From MAG-121220-bin8 sp965655865 (GTDB lineage Bacteria; Bacteroidota; Bacteroidia; Flavobacteriales; Flavobacteriaceae): a DNA stretch of 45,386 bases. Below are positions 8,497-15,232 of this stretch, in pieces; the first letter of the stretch is position 1; the number at the start of each line of letters is the position of its first letter. The DNA lies in contig CBFHJJ010000012.1 of NCBI GenBank assembly GCA_965655865.1, positions 1 to 45,386 of the forward strand. The letters are read 5' to 3'. The translations under genes and the position numbers were made by a program. Under the pieces are notes generated by a model that was given only the letters and a program-made list of their open reading frames with translations, had not been told where the DNA came from and did no database searches.

Positions 8497-8841
8497 ATGA
8501 AATATTTAATAATAATTTCACTTTTTTTTTCAGCATTAACTTTTTCTCAAAAAAATAATTTAAAGTCACAAAAAGTCTCTTTTTTAGTTAAGGGGGTTTG
8601 TGAAATGTGTAAAGACAGAATTGAGGAAGGAACAATAAAGCTCAAAGGAGTTAAATATGTTAATTGGGACATTATGTCAAATAATATTTCATTAATATAT
8701 AATTCTAAAAAAATAACTCTAGATGCTATTCACAAGGGAATTTCTTTACTTGGGCACAGCACAAACAAATATACTGCACCATCTGAAATATATAATAGTC
8801 TTCCAGATTGTTGTTTGTATGAAACTTTAGAAATACATTAA
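8497..8841 (+). CDS. Periplasmic heavy-metal-associated (HMA) domain protein 1
   Basis: A 114-residue exported HMA-domain protein. Signal peptide residues 1-18 (ends LTFSQ). The HMA fold carries the metal-binding pair Cys35/Cys38 in GVCEMCKDRI and the late GHST motif equivalent to the usual GYxA. A second cysteine pair, Cys105-Cys106 in SLPDCCLYE, sits at the C-terminus and is shared with the next gene. Probably a soft-metal (copper) chaperone receiving metal from or passing it to the TonB receptor just upstream. The metal identity is inferred from the fold and the neighbours, not demonstrated. Confidence 0.87.
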   Translation: MKYLIIISLFFSALTFSQKNNLKSQKVSFLVKGVCEMCKDRIEEGTIKLKGVKYVNWDIMSNNISLIYNSKKITLDAIHKGISLLGHSTNKYTAPSEIYNSLPDCCLYETLEIH

Positions 8842-8851
8842 ACTATAAATT

Positions 8852-9259
8852 ATGAAAAAAATATTGAAAATTACATTTGCAGTACTAATTGGAGCTTTTG
8901 TAGGCTACTCAATAGCAGACTATTCTATGACTAGTGAAGAAGTTGAAATTGTTAACCAGGACAAAGTAGAGACAATAGTAGAATTAATGGGAACTGAAAC
9001 TTCTTTTGGGGTAAAGGGTAACTGTAAGATGTGTAAAAAGACTATAGAAACTTCTGCATTATCACTTGACGGAGTTCACAAGGCAATTTGGGATGTGAAG
9101 ACTAAGCAAATAGATTTAGTTTATGATGATCAATTGGTTGAACTTACCACAATTCATAATACGATTGCTAGTTCAGGATATTCTACTGACTTAGTGGATT
9201 TAAATCAGGAGGCGTATGATAACTTACCTGTATGTTGTCAATATGATCCAAATAATTAA
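8852..9259 (+). CDS. Membrane-anchored HMA domain protein 2
   Basis: A 135-residue paralogue of the preceding gene. Residues 1-24 form an N-terminal membrane segment without an evident cleavage site (KITFAVLIGAFVGYSIADY), so it is likely tethered in the inner membrane with the domain in the periplasm. The HMA domain has Cys58/Cys61 in GNCKMCKKTI and the GYST motif. The C-terminal LPVCCQYD again has a Cys pair (128-129), exactly as in HMA 1. The two genes are 10 bp apart and surely arose by tandem duplication, then took on soluble and anchored forms, suggesting a relay of metal across the periplasm. Confidence 0.87.
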   Translation: MKKILKITFAVLIGAFVGYSIADYSMTSEEVEIVNQDKVETIVELMGTETSFGVKGNCKMCKKTIETSALSLDGVHKAIWDVKTKQIDLVYDDQLVELTTIHNTIASSGYSTDLVDLNQEAYDNLPVCCQYDPNN

Positions 9260-9286
9260 TTTTTAATATATTTATTAGAAAATGTT

Positions 9287-9796
9287 ATGAAAAACTTTAT
9301 TCTGTTATCTATTTCAATAATTCTTTTCAGTTGTGGCGATATAAAAATTGATACCTCAACTGGTAACCCATCAGATTTAGAATCAAATGAATCTGCATCA
9401 AGACCGTTATTTGAAAACGGTGATCTTATGACAAATGTTTCAGAAGACCCAATGGGGAATGTGTTGGATTATCCAGATTATAATGCAGCAGTTACAAGTC
9501 AAGTTAAAGTTTGGAAACCAGGCTTTAAGTCGCCATGGCATTATCATCCATATTCTGGCCCTGCTTACATTGTTCAGGGTGAACTAACTGTGAATTATGA
9601 CACTGAAACGTCAATTGATAATTTAGGTGCAGAAAAAAAAATTATTAAAACTCAAACATATAAAGTAGGGGATGCTTTTTTAGGAGTTCCTAACACTTGG
9701 CATCTTTCAGAAAATAAAGGCTCTGAAGATCTTATTTTTATGGTTCACTGGTTAGGTGAAAAAGATAAACCTTTAGCTTTTTTTGAAAAAAAGTAA
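9287..9796 (+). CDS. Cupin-domain lipoprotein
   Basis: A 169-residue protein with a lipoprotein signal (MKNFILLSISIILFSCG, Cys16) and one cupin domain. Cupin motif 1 is represented by WHYHPYSGPAYIVQGELTVNYD (two His and the downstream Glu), and motif 2 by GDAFLGVPNTWHLSENKG. The metal-binding set of His, His, Glu and His is therefore present. It resembles the 'cupin with unknown substrate' proteins seen near metal genes. It follows HMA 2 by 27 bp and is closed by a strong hairpin terminator at 9813, so it could be the last gene of the metal operon or separately transcribed. Function unknown. Confidence 0.8.
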   Translation: MKNFILLSISIILFSCGDIKIDTSTGNPSDLESNESASRPLFENGDLMTNVSEDPMGNVLDYPDYNAAVTSQVKVWKPGFKSPWHYHPYSGPAYIVQGELTVNYDTETSIDNLGAEKKIIKTQTYKVGDAFLGVPNTWHLSENKGSEDLIFMVHWLGEKDKPLAFFEKK

Positions 9797-9812
9797 TAGT
9801 ATCCAAAAAAAT

Positions 9813-9841
9813 AAAAAAACCCTCTGGAAGAGGGTTTTTTT
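9813..9841. terminator. Bidirectional intrinsic terminator
   Basis: A7-CCCTCT, loop GGA, AGAGGG-T7. The stem has six G/C-containing pairs flanked by A and T runs, so it can stop transcription from the cupin gene (+) and from the aldehyde dehydrogenase (-). The T-run overlaps the aldehyde dehydrogenase stop codon. Confidence 0.9.
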
Positions 9842-11381
9842 ATAAATCAAAATTAATTCCTTGTGCTAAGGCTAGTTCACTTGAATAATTAATAGTGTTG
9901 GTTTGTCTACGCATATATACTTTCCAAGCATCCGATCCGCTTTCTCTTCCTCCTCCAGTTTCTTTCTCTCCTCCAAATGCTCCACCAATCTCAGCACCAG
10001 AGGTACCTATATTTACATTAGCAATTCCACAATCACTTCCAGATGCTGATAAAAATATTTCAGATTCTTTTAGATTTTTAGTCATAATTGACGAAGAAAG
10101 ACCTTGTTTGACATCATTCATTATTTCTATAGCATTTTGAACTTCTCCTTTATATTCAATTACATACAAAATAGGAGCAAATGTTTCTGTTTGGACAATT
10201 GAAGCTTCGTTTTTGATTTCAGCAATTGCAGGTTTAACGTAGCACCCACTTTTATAATCATCACCTAAAAGAACTCCACCTTCAACAATTAATTTACCAC
10301 CCTGATCTTTAATTTGATTTAAGGCTGAGTTATATTGTTTGACAGCATCAACATCAATAAGAGGTCCTACATGATTACTTTCGTCAAGTGGATTACCAAT
10401 TTTTAACTGACTGTATGCTTTTGCTAGTTCAGTTTTAATTTCTGAGATTATAGATTCATGTACAATTATTCTTCTAGTTGATGTACATCTTTGTCCACAA
10501 GTTCCTACGGCTCCAAAAACAATATTTATAACAGCTTGCTTTATATCAACACTTGGTGTAACTATAATTGCATTATTTCCACCAAGTTCAAGTAATGACT
10601 TACCAAGTCTTGCACCAACTTTTTGAGCAACATCTTTTCCCATTCTTGTTGACCCTGTTGCTGAAAGAAGATTTATTCTATTGTCTTCTGACATCCATTT
10701 TCCAACTTGACTATCTCCATTTATTAAACAGGAGATACCGTTATCCATATCATTTTCTTTTAAAACATCAGCAATTAATTTTTGACAAACTACTCCGCAC
10801 AGTGGAGTTTTTTCTGATGGTTTCCAAATACAAACATTTCCACAAACCCAAGCAAGTGCAACATTCCAACTCCAGACAGCTACTGGAAAATTAAAAGCAG
10901 ATATAACACCAACTATTCCAAGTGGATGATATTGTTCATACATTCTGTGATTAGGTCTCTCGGAATGCATTGTAAGACCGTACAGCTGTCTAGAAAGACC
11001 TACTGCAAAGTCACATATATCAATCATCTCCTGAACCTCTCCTAATCCCTCTTGAAGAGATTTACCCATTTCTATTGAAACCAGTTCTCCAAGTTCAGCT
11101 TTATTTTCCCTTATTTTGTTACCAAGTTGTCTAACAAGTTCTCCTCTTTTGGGAGCAGGAATTTTTCTAAACGATTTAAAAGCGTTTTGAGCATCTGTAA
11201 TTAATTTTTCATAATCATCTTTATTGGCAGTGGTTACTTTTCCAAGTTCAGATCCATCAACAGGACTAAAAGAGCTAATTTTAGAATCTGAACCAAACCA
11301 TTCTGTTCCATTTGAACAACCTTGTTGTTCATCTTTAATTCCAAGTTTTATTAATATTTCTGATATGTTGTTTTGACTCAT
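9840..11381 (-). CDS. Aldehyde dehydrogenase, ALDH7 / L-aminoadipate-semialdehyde type
   Basis: A 513-residue NAD(P)-dependent aldehyde dehydrogenase. I chose the ATG at 11381 (MSQNNISEILIKLG) over one seven codons upstream. Catalytic Glu lies in LLELGGNNAI and catalytic Cys in GTCGQRCTSTRR. The C-terminal signature GGEKETGGGRESGSDAWKVYMRR, of which the core is EKETGGGRESGSDAWK, is characteristic of the ALDH7 (antiquitin / AmaB) family, which oxidises 2-aminoadipate-6-semialdehyde in lysine breakdown. No lysine genes are nearby, so other aldehydes remain possible. It diverges from the Rieske oxygenase gene; a TAAGTTTG -7-like element lies 19 bases before its start. Confidence 0.9.
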   Translation of the reverse strand: MSQNNISEILIKLGIKDEQQGCSNGTEWFGSDSKISSFSPVDGSELGKVTTANKDDYEKLITDAQNAFKSFRKIPAPKRGELVRQLGNKIRENKAELGELVSIEMGKSLQEGLGEVQEMIDICDFAVGLSRQLYGLTMHSERPNHRMYEQYHPLGIVGVISAFNFPVAVWSWNVALAWVCGNVCIWKPSEKTPLCGVVCQKLIADVLKENDMDNGISCLINGDSQVGKWMSEDNRINLLSATGSTRMGKDVAQKVGARLGKSLLELGGNNAIIVTPSVDIKQAVINIVFGAVGTCGQRCTSTRRIIVHESIISEIKTELAKAYSQLKIGNPLDESNHVGPLIDVDAVKQYNSALNQIKDQGGKLIVEGGVLLGDDYKSGCYVKPAIAEIKNEASIVQTETFAPILYVIEYKGEVQNAIEIMNDVKQGLSSSIMTKNLKESEIFLSASGSDCGIANVNIGTSGAEIGGAFGGEKETGGGRESGSDAWKVYMRRQTNTINYSSELALAQGINFDL

Positions 11382-11399
11382 TTTTAATAATTTGATAAG

Positions 11400-11407
11400 C
11401 AAACTTA
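11400..11407 (-). promoter_or_regulatory. -7 element (TAnnTTTG) upstream of aldehyde dehydrogenase
   Basis: Minus-strand TAAGTTTG matches the Bacteroidota sigma-ABfr -7 consensus exactly and ends 19 bases before the ATG at 11381. No convincing TTG element was found at the expected -33 distance, so the call rests on the -7 box only. Confidence 0.4.
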
Positions 11408-11464
11408 ATCAAATTTGAATTGTTTATTTTTTCAGCTAACTTGGAATCAGGTAATAGTCATAAA

Positions 11465-12550
11465 ATGAAAAATAAATTCAATGTCGAGTCCGATATTTCT
11501 AAAGCTGAAACTTTACCATCATCTTTTTATAAAGACTCAAAAGTTTTTGAAGATTTAAAATCTAAAATATTTTTAAAATCATGGCAGTGGGTAGGTGACA
11601 CTGATATGGTTAATGATAAAAGTTCAGTTTATCCTTTAACGATTTTAAAAGACTATTTAAATGAGCCAATTGTTTTAACTAAAGATGAAGATGATGTAAT
11701 TTATTGCTTAACTAATGTATGTACTCACAGAGGAAATCTTTTAGTTTTTGAACCAGGAAAATCAAAAAAGTTGATTTGTATGTACCATGGAAGAAGATTT
11801 AATAATAAAGGAAAATTTGAATATATGCCTGAGTTTGAAAAGGCTAAGAATTTTCCAAGACCGTGTGATAATTTACATGAGTTTCCTCTGATTAAGTGGG
11901 GAAAATTATTATTCGCTGGACTAAATCCTTCGTTTGATTTTCAAAAAGTAATAGATAAAATAAATGAAAGGATAGGTTTTCTCCCAATTGAAAATTTTGA
12001 GTTTGATGGTTCTTTATCAAAAGACTTTACCATTAATGCTCATTGGGCGTTGTATTGTGATAATTATTTAGAGGGATTTCATATTCCATTCGTTCATAAA
12101 GATTTAAATGAGGTTTTAGATTACAATATTTATAAAACAGAAGTATATGATCATTGTAATTTGCAAATTGGATATAGTGAAGATGATTCTGATGTTTTTG
12201 ATTTACCAAAGGGCCATCTGGATTATGGTAAAAATGTAGCAGCATATTATTACTGGGTTTTTCCTAACATGATGTTTAATTTTTATCCTTGGGGACTTTC
12301 CATAAATATAGTTAAACCAATTTCAGATTCTTTAACTAAGGTTTCTTTTAGATCTTATGTTCTCGATGAATCTAAACTAAATAGGGGAGCAGGTAACCAA
12401 CTTCAAAAGGTAGAAGAAGAAGATGAGTTTGTAGTAGAAAATGTTCATAATGGTTTAAGATCGTCATTTTATAAAGCAGGGAGGTTTTCACCTACTAGAG
12501 AACAGGGTGTACATCATTTCCACAGATTGATTTCAGATTTTTTAAAGTAA
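11465..12550 (+). CDS. Rieske non-heme iron oxygenase, large (alpha) subunit
   Basis: A 361-residue ring-hydroxylating-type oxygenase alpha subunit. The Rieske 2Fe-2S site is C-T-H (CTHRGNLL) and C-x2-H (CMYHGRRF), at about residues 80-100. The catalytic mononuclear iron site is DNYLEGFHIPFVH, giving the His-x4-His pair with the bridging Asp and Glu, and the third ligand is likely an acidic residue in the segment EEEDEFVVENVHNG. The ATG at 11465 gives MKNKFNVESD; upstream in-frame residues look like leader. No ferredoxin or reductase gene is in the window, so electrons must come from a general system. Substrate unknown; the family includes aromatic, choline and carnitine oxygenases. Confidence 0.88.
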   Translation: MKNKFNVESDISKAETLPSSFYKDSKVFEDLKSKIFLKSWQWVGDTDMVNDKSSVYPLTILKDYLNEPIVLTKDEDDVIYCLTNVCTHRGNLLVFEPGKSKKLICMYHGRRFNNKGKFEYMPEFEKAKNFPRPCDNLHEFPLIKWGKLLFAGLNPSFDFQKVIDKINERIGFLPIENFEFDGSLSKDFTINAHWALYCDNYLEGFHIPFVHKDLNEVLDYNIYKTEVYDHCNLQIGYSEDDSDVFDLPKGHLDYGKNVAAYYYWVFPNMMFNFYPWGLSINIVKPISDSLTKVSFRSYVLDESKLNRGAGNQLQKVEEEDEFVVENVHNGLRSSFYKAGRFSPTREQGVHHFHRLISDFLK

Positions 12551-12553
12551 TAA

Positions 12554-12613
12554 CTGAATCCTTTTAATTTAAAATCAAATAAATTATATATGGAATATTT
12601 TTAAAGGATTCAG
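12554..12613. repeat. Inverted repeat, 11-bp perfect arms with 38-nt spacer
   Basis: CTGAATCCTTT at 12554-12564 and AAAGGATTCAG at 12603-12613. The spacer contains a smaller inverted repeat (AATTTA at 12566-12571 and TAAATT at 12580-12585). It lies between the convergent Rieske and glycine-zipper genes. It may act as a terminator, although the long spacer and lack of a T-run are atypical. Confidence 0.6.
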
Positions 12614-12630
12614 CTATTTAATTAAAGCTA

Positions 12631-12774
12631 TTACTTATCTAGCATCTGCCCAATGCCCGCACCAAAACATAAACCTAATGCAATCCATAAGCCAACATTA
12701 TTGGTGATACTTCCGATTATAATTCCAGCAATTAAACCTATTCCTGCTCCTATTGATGTTTTAGATTCTTTCAT
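12631..12774 (-). CDS. Small glycine-zipper membrane protein
   Basis: A 47-residue protein beginning MKESKTSIGAGIGLIAGIIIGS. Almost all of it is two short glycine-rich hydrophobic segments (GAGIGLIAGIIIG and ALGLCFGAGIG) separated by NNVGLW, so it should form a membrane hairpin. It starts one base after the stop of the XRE regulator, so the two are cotranslated. A longer frame in the same phase overlaps the regulator gene and is not credible. No function is known; similar tiny proteins accompany XRE regulators in bacteria and archaea. Confidence 0.7.
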   Translation of the reverse strand: MKESKTSIGAGIGLIAGIIIGSITNNVGLWIALGLCFGAGIGQMLDK

Positions 12775-12775
12775 A

Positions 12776-12970
12776 TTAATTGGAAAATGTAAATATATCT
12801 TCGATTGTTGTTTTAAATAGATTTGCCATTTTAAAGGCAGTTGGCAAACTTGGATCAAATTTTTCTTTTTCAATTGCATTAATAGCTTGTCTTGAAATTC
12901 CAATTAACTCTGCTAATTCTTCTTGAGTTAATTTTTGATTTTTTCTTAGTTCTTTTACTCTGTTTTTCAT
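12776..12970 (-). CDS. XRE-family helix-turn-helix regulator
   Basis: A 64-residue single-domain DNA-binding protein: MKNRVKELRKNQKLTQEELAELIGISRQAINAIEKEKFDPSLPTAFKMANLF, read as a canonical five-helix Cro/C1 fold (key recognition segment SRQAINAIEKEK). It belongs to the short YozG-like group. Its ATG overlaps the stop of the upstream membrane protein by four bases (12967-12970), and the glycine-zipper gene follows immediately. It probably represses its own operon through the paired 17-bp repeats at 13364 and 13405. Confidence 0.92.
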   Translation of the reverse strand: MKNRVKELRKNQKLTQEELAELIGISRQAINAIEKEKFDPSLPTAFKMANLFKTTIEDIFTFSN

Positions 12971-13353
12971 CTGTATCTTCTCGCGTTAATAATATTAGAA
13001 GCTATATAAGAAAAAGATATAAATAACATTAAATATTCAAACTCGGGTTCCTTGTCAATAACTCCAAAATCAAAAGAAACTTCATATGTTAGACCAACAA
13101 CAACAGCTAATCCTAATGTGATGGCCATTGCTTCAAATTGGATTTTCTTTTGCAACTCGTCATAAGTCTTAAATAAATTTTTATTTGCGATTATCATACC
13201 AATTCCAATGGCAAGATTTATTATTAATCCTATTTTGGTTATTAATAAACTGTCCCATAGTGAGTTTTCTCCACCTGATAAAAAAGCTAGACTTATTACC
13301 CAAGCAATCGTCCATCCCAGCATAATTTTGGTTTGTTTTTTTTGTTCTTTCAT
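12967..13353 (-). CDS. DUF2178-like four-helix membrane protein
   Basis: A 128-residue integral membrane protein with four hydrophobic helices (about residues 9-27, 35-52, 70-88 and 103-118). The middle contains FKTYDELQKKIQFEAMAITLG, matching the 'DERxxxi..kA' style linker of the DUF2178 proteins that are usually encoded next to XRE regulators. It is the first gene of a three-gene operon (membrane protein, regulator, glycine-zipper) and overlaps the regulator by four bases. What signal, if any, the membrane protein gives the regulator is unknown. Confidence 0.75.
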   Translation of the reverse strand: MKEQKKQTKIMLGWTIAWVISLAFLSGGENSLWDSLLITKIGLIINLAIGIGMIIANKNLFKTYDELQKKIQFEAMAITLGLAVVVGLTYEVSFDFGVIDKEPEFEYLMLFISFSYIASNIINARRYR

Positions 13354-13363
13354 AATTATGTTT

Positions 13364-13380
13364 TGTAATGTTTACTTTAC
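13364..13380. promoter_or_regulatory. Operator-like repeat, proximal copy
   Basis: TGTAATGTTTACTTTAC, identical to the copy at 13405 and exactly 41 bp from it. It contains the inverted repeat GTAA-N3-TTAC plus an extra TTTAC half. It directly abuts the -7 element of the XRE operon on the downstream side, where a bound repressor would block the start point. Confidence 0.7.
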
Positions 13381-13387
13381 AAATATA
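13380..13387 (-). promoter_or_regulatory. -7 element of the XRE operon
   Basis: Minus-strand TATATTTG is a perfect TAnnTTTG and lies 27 bases upstream of the ATG at 13353, sandwiched between the two 17-bp repeats. No clear -33 TTG is seen; the distal repeat occupies that zone. Confidence 0.6.
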
Positions 13388-13404
13388 TGAAAATATTTTA
13401 ATTA

Positions 13405-13421
13405 TGTAATGTTTACTTTAC
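13405..13421. promoter_or_regulatory. Operator-like repeat, distal copy
   Basis: Second identical copy of TGTAATGTTTACTTTAC. It covers roughly the -25 to -40 zone of the predicted XRE-operon promoter, and also lies immediately downstream of the DUF1569 gene's stop region. The 41-bp spacing is close to four helical turns, putting both sites on the same face of the DNA. Confidence 0.7.
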
Positions 13422-13425
13422 TTTT

Positions 13426-13881
13426 TTAAGAAAAAAGACCAAATTGATTTAAATGATAGGAGGTATGAAAGCGGACTAATTTTTTTAATACTAATGAGGG
13501 AATTTGACCATACATTTGATGGAATACTTTTTCAGTATTTATTTCTTCAACTTTTTTATAAATATTAATTAATCTGTTTTTTTCATTATCAAGATTAATA
13601 GCTTTAGGAAAAGTTTTAAAAATGGGAAGTGTTGCTGAGTTTCTTTTGAATTTACTAACATTAAAATCTATGTAATTCAAATATTTTAAGAAAAAGAATC
13701 TGAAAAATAATCTTGAGGATATCCTAGTAATAAAACTCATTTTTTTTCTTCCCAAAGAAACTTCAATAAATGTATTACAGTGAAATAGCATTTGACTAGG
13801 GTTTAAAGTTCCCCACATTGGAGAGCTATTTTCGTCTAGTTTTTTTAAATATTTTTCAATGTTGTTTGAGTCCAAATACAT
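13426..13881 (-). CDS. DUF1569 / DinB-like four-helix protein
   Basis: A 151-residue protein of the DUF1569 family, a branch of the DinB/YfiT metal-binding four-helix superfamily. Family marks are PMWGTLNPSQMLFHCNTF near residue 25, with a conserved His, and HTSYHLNQFGLF at the C-terminus with two further His residues. Together these could form the three-His metal site of the superfamily. No signal peptide, so cytoplasmic. It lies between a terminator hairpin at 13893 and the XRE operator region and appears to be transcribed alone. Substrate unknown. Confidence 0.8.
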   Translation of the reverse strand: MYLDSNNIEKYLKKLDENSSPMWGTLNPSQMLFHCNTFIEVSLGRKKMSFITRISSRLFFRFFFLKYLNYIDFNVSKFKRNSATLPIFKTFPKAINLDNEKNRLINIYKKVEEINTEKVFHQMYGQIPSLVLKKLVRFHTSYHLNQFGLFS

Positions 13882-13892
13882 CTTATAAATAT

Positions 13893-13922
13893 AAAAAAAC
13901 CCTACCGATTAAGGTAAGGTTT
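13893..13922 (-). terminator. Intrinsic terminator after the AhpD-like gene
   Basis: Read on the minus strand: AAACCTTACC, loop TTAATC, GGTAGGG then T7. It closes transcription of the gene at 13983-14402. The 30-bp element is nearly identical (28 of 30) to the tRNA terminator at 15050. Confidence 0.8.
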
Positions 13923-13982
13923 GGTTTCAATTAAATTTTACTTGAAAAATTTTATTTGAATAAAATAATTGTAATTTAACAG

Positions 13983-14402
13983 TTACTCTCCGCTAAGCAT
14001 TTTTTTAAATGCTACTAAATCAAATTCATTTCCATAAAATAATGTACTCATTTTCATGATGTCGGCAGCAATAAGAACTGCGGTTTTTATTTCATTTTCT
14101 GTTGCACCTAATCTTTTTAACTCTGAAATATGATAAGGGATACAATATTGACATTTAGTTGCAGCTGAAGTTCCAAGTGCTACTAGATGAGCTTCTTTTT
14201 CTGGAATTGCTCCTTCTTTGTATAATCCCATTTGAGCTTTAAAATAAGCGTCTGCACTTTTTAAAATTGATTCTGGATATACAGAATTAAAGGGGCTAGC
14301 AGCTAAAAGTTCTTGCCTCTCTACGTTTGTCAATACACCGTCTTGTGAATACCCTGTAGAAGATATTCCTATAAAAAGTATAAAAAATAATAGTTTTTTC
14401 AT
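13983..14402 (-). CDS. Carboxymuconolactone decarboxylase / AhpD-like secreted protein
   Basis: A 139-residue protein with a cleavable signal peptide (MKKLLFFILFIGISSTGYSQ) and an AhpD-like CMD domain. The motif CQYCIPYHISELKRLGAT carries the redox-type CxxC (Cys-Gln-Tyr-Cys) and the His three residues later that are the catalytic set of AhpD-type alkylhydroperoxidases. Most AhpD proteins are cytoplasmic and work with lipoyl partners, so an exported form probably has another reductant or another job. No lipoyl partner is near. It has its own terminator and seems monocistronic. Confidence 0.87.
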   Translation of the reverse strand: MKKLLFFILFIGISSTGYSQDGVLTNVERQELLAASPFNSVYPESILKSADAYFKAQMGLYKEGAIPEKEAHLVALGTSAATKCQYCIPYHISELKRLGATENEIKTAVLIAADIMKMSTLFYGNEFDLVAFKKMLSGE

Positions 14403-14488
14403 AATATAAAATTTTAATGTTATATATAAATTTAATAAATAATTCTTTAAAGAATGTTTATTATATTTAAACCATTAAAAAATTAATT

Positions 14489-14977
14489 ATGAAATATTTA
14501 TATACTATTTTACTAAGTGCACTACTAATAGGTTGCACTAATTCAAGCCAGTCAGTAATAAAAACAGATGATGACTTAAGTGCTAAAATTAAGCTTCAAT
14601 ATGAAAATTATGCTGCAAATGATTTTAGTTTTTCTGATCAATATTCTGATAATGTAGTGGCTAAAATCAATAATACGGTTATTGATGGCAAAAACAATTT
14701 AATGACAGGATGGAAATCTCACCATGAAATTCTTTATGTAAATATTAACATCGAAGATGTTTATATTCATACAAATTATTTAAGTAATGGAAACATTTGG
14801 ACAAATGCTTGGTTCACTTGGAAAGGAAAAGGGCAAACAACTGGACAAGAATACTCAAACAGAGGTCATTTTGACTACAAATGGGAAGACGGAAAAATAG
14901 TTGAGCTTTTAGCTTATTTTGATGAAACTGCAGAAAATAGAGAGATAGCTGCATATACTGCGTCACTAGAAAAATAA
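14489..14977 (+). CDS. SnoaL/NTF2-like lipoprotein
   Basis: A 162-residue protein with a lipoprotein signal (MKYLYTILLSALLIGCT, Cys16) and an NTF2-like fold. Pattern: helix about 28-50 (KIKLQYENYAANDFSFSD), then strands with VVAKINNTVIDGKNNLM and WTNAWFTWKGKGQTTGQEYSNRGHFDYKWEDGKI, the last typical of SnoaL-like ester-cyclase/ketosteroid-isomerase-type domains. No catalytic residues are obvious, so it may be a binding protein. It is transcribed alone and ends at a strong terminator at 14994. Confidence 0.75.
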   Translation: MKYLYTILLSALLIGCTNSSQSVIKTDDDLSAKIKLQYENYAANDFSFSDQYSDNVVAKINNTVIDGKNNLMTGWKSHHEILYVNINIEDVYIHTNYLSNGNIWTNAWFTWKGKGQTTGQEYSNRGHFDYKWEDGKIVELLAYFDETAENREIAAYTASLEK

Positions 14978-14993
14978 AAATTATTTTCAAATT

Positions 14994-15021
14994 AAAAAGC
15001 CCTCATCAAGAGGGTTTTTTT
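14994..15021. terminator. Intrinsic terminator after the SnoaL-like gene
   Basis: A5-G-CCCTC, loop ATCAA, GAGGG-T7. Five G/C-rich pairs and a T-run on the plus strand, 16 bases after the stop at 14977. Confidence 0.88.
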
Positions 15022-15049
15022 ATTTAAAAATTCCTATCATAAAACAAAC

Positions 15050-15079
15050 AAAAAAACCCTACCAACTAAGGTAAGGTTT
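15050..15079 (-). terminator. Intrinsic terminator of tRNA-Arg
   Basis: Minus strand: AAACCTTACC, loop TTAGTT, GGTAGGG then T7, beginning five bases after the tRNA 3' end. It differs at only two of 30 positions from the terminator at 13893. Confidence 0.82.
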
Positions 15080-15083
15080 CAAG

Positions 15084-15157
15084 TGATCGCGAGAGGATTC
15101 GAACCTCTGACCGTCTGCTTAGAAGGCAGATGCTCTATCCAGCTGAGCTACGCGACC
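15084..15157 (-). tRNA. tRNA-Arg, anticodon TCT
   Basis: A 74-base tRNA on the minus strand. Acceptor stem GGTCGCG/CGCGATC with one G-T wobble; D arm with AGCTCAGCTGGATAGAGC; anticodon stem TCTGC/GCAGA with loop CTTCTAA (anticodon TCT, reading AGA/AGG); T arm AGAGGTTCGAATCCTCT. Discriminator base A. The 3' CCA is not encoded (next bases are CTT). AGA is the dominant arginine codon in this AT-rich window, so this is a major tRNA. Confidence 0.97.
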
Positions 15158-15171
15158 TTTTTTAACGAATG

Positions 15172-15179
15172 CAAATGTA
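15172..15179 (-). promoter_or_regulatory. -7 element of tRNA-Arg promoter
   Basis: Minus-strand TACATTTG, a perfect TAnnTTTG, ends 15 bases before the mature 5' end of the tRNA at 15157. A -33 TTG is not evident. Confidence 0.55.
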
Positions 15180-15232
15180 AAAAAATATGTTTAAATTTAT
15201 AGAGATCGAAAGGTTTTATTTAATTTAAAAAC

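Noticed and set aside
9895..10894. Open frames on the plus strand opposite the aldehyde dehydrogenase (9895-10140 and 10568-10894)
   Set aside because: They lie wholly within a clear ALDH gene, have odd composition and match no family; antisense shadows.
12631..12903. Longer 90-residue version of the glycine-zipper gene starting at 12903
   Set aside because: Its first 43 codons overlap the XRE gene in another frame and read as low-complexity; the ATG at 12774 fits the operon spacing.
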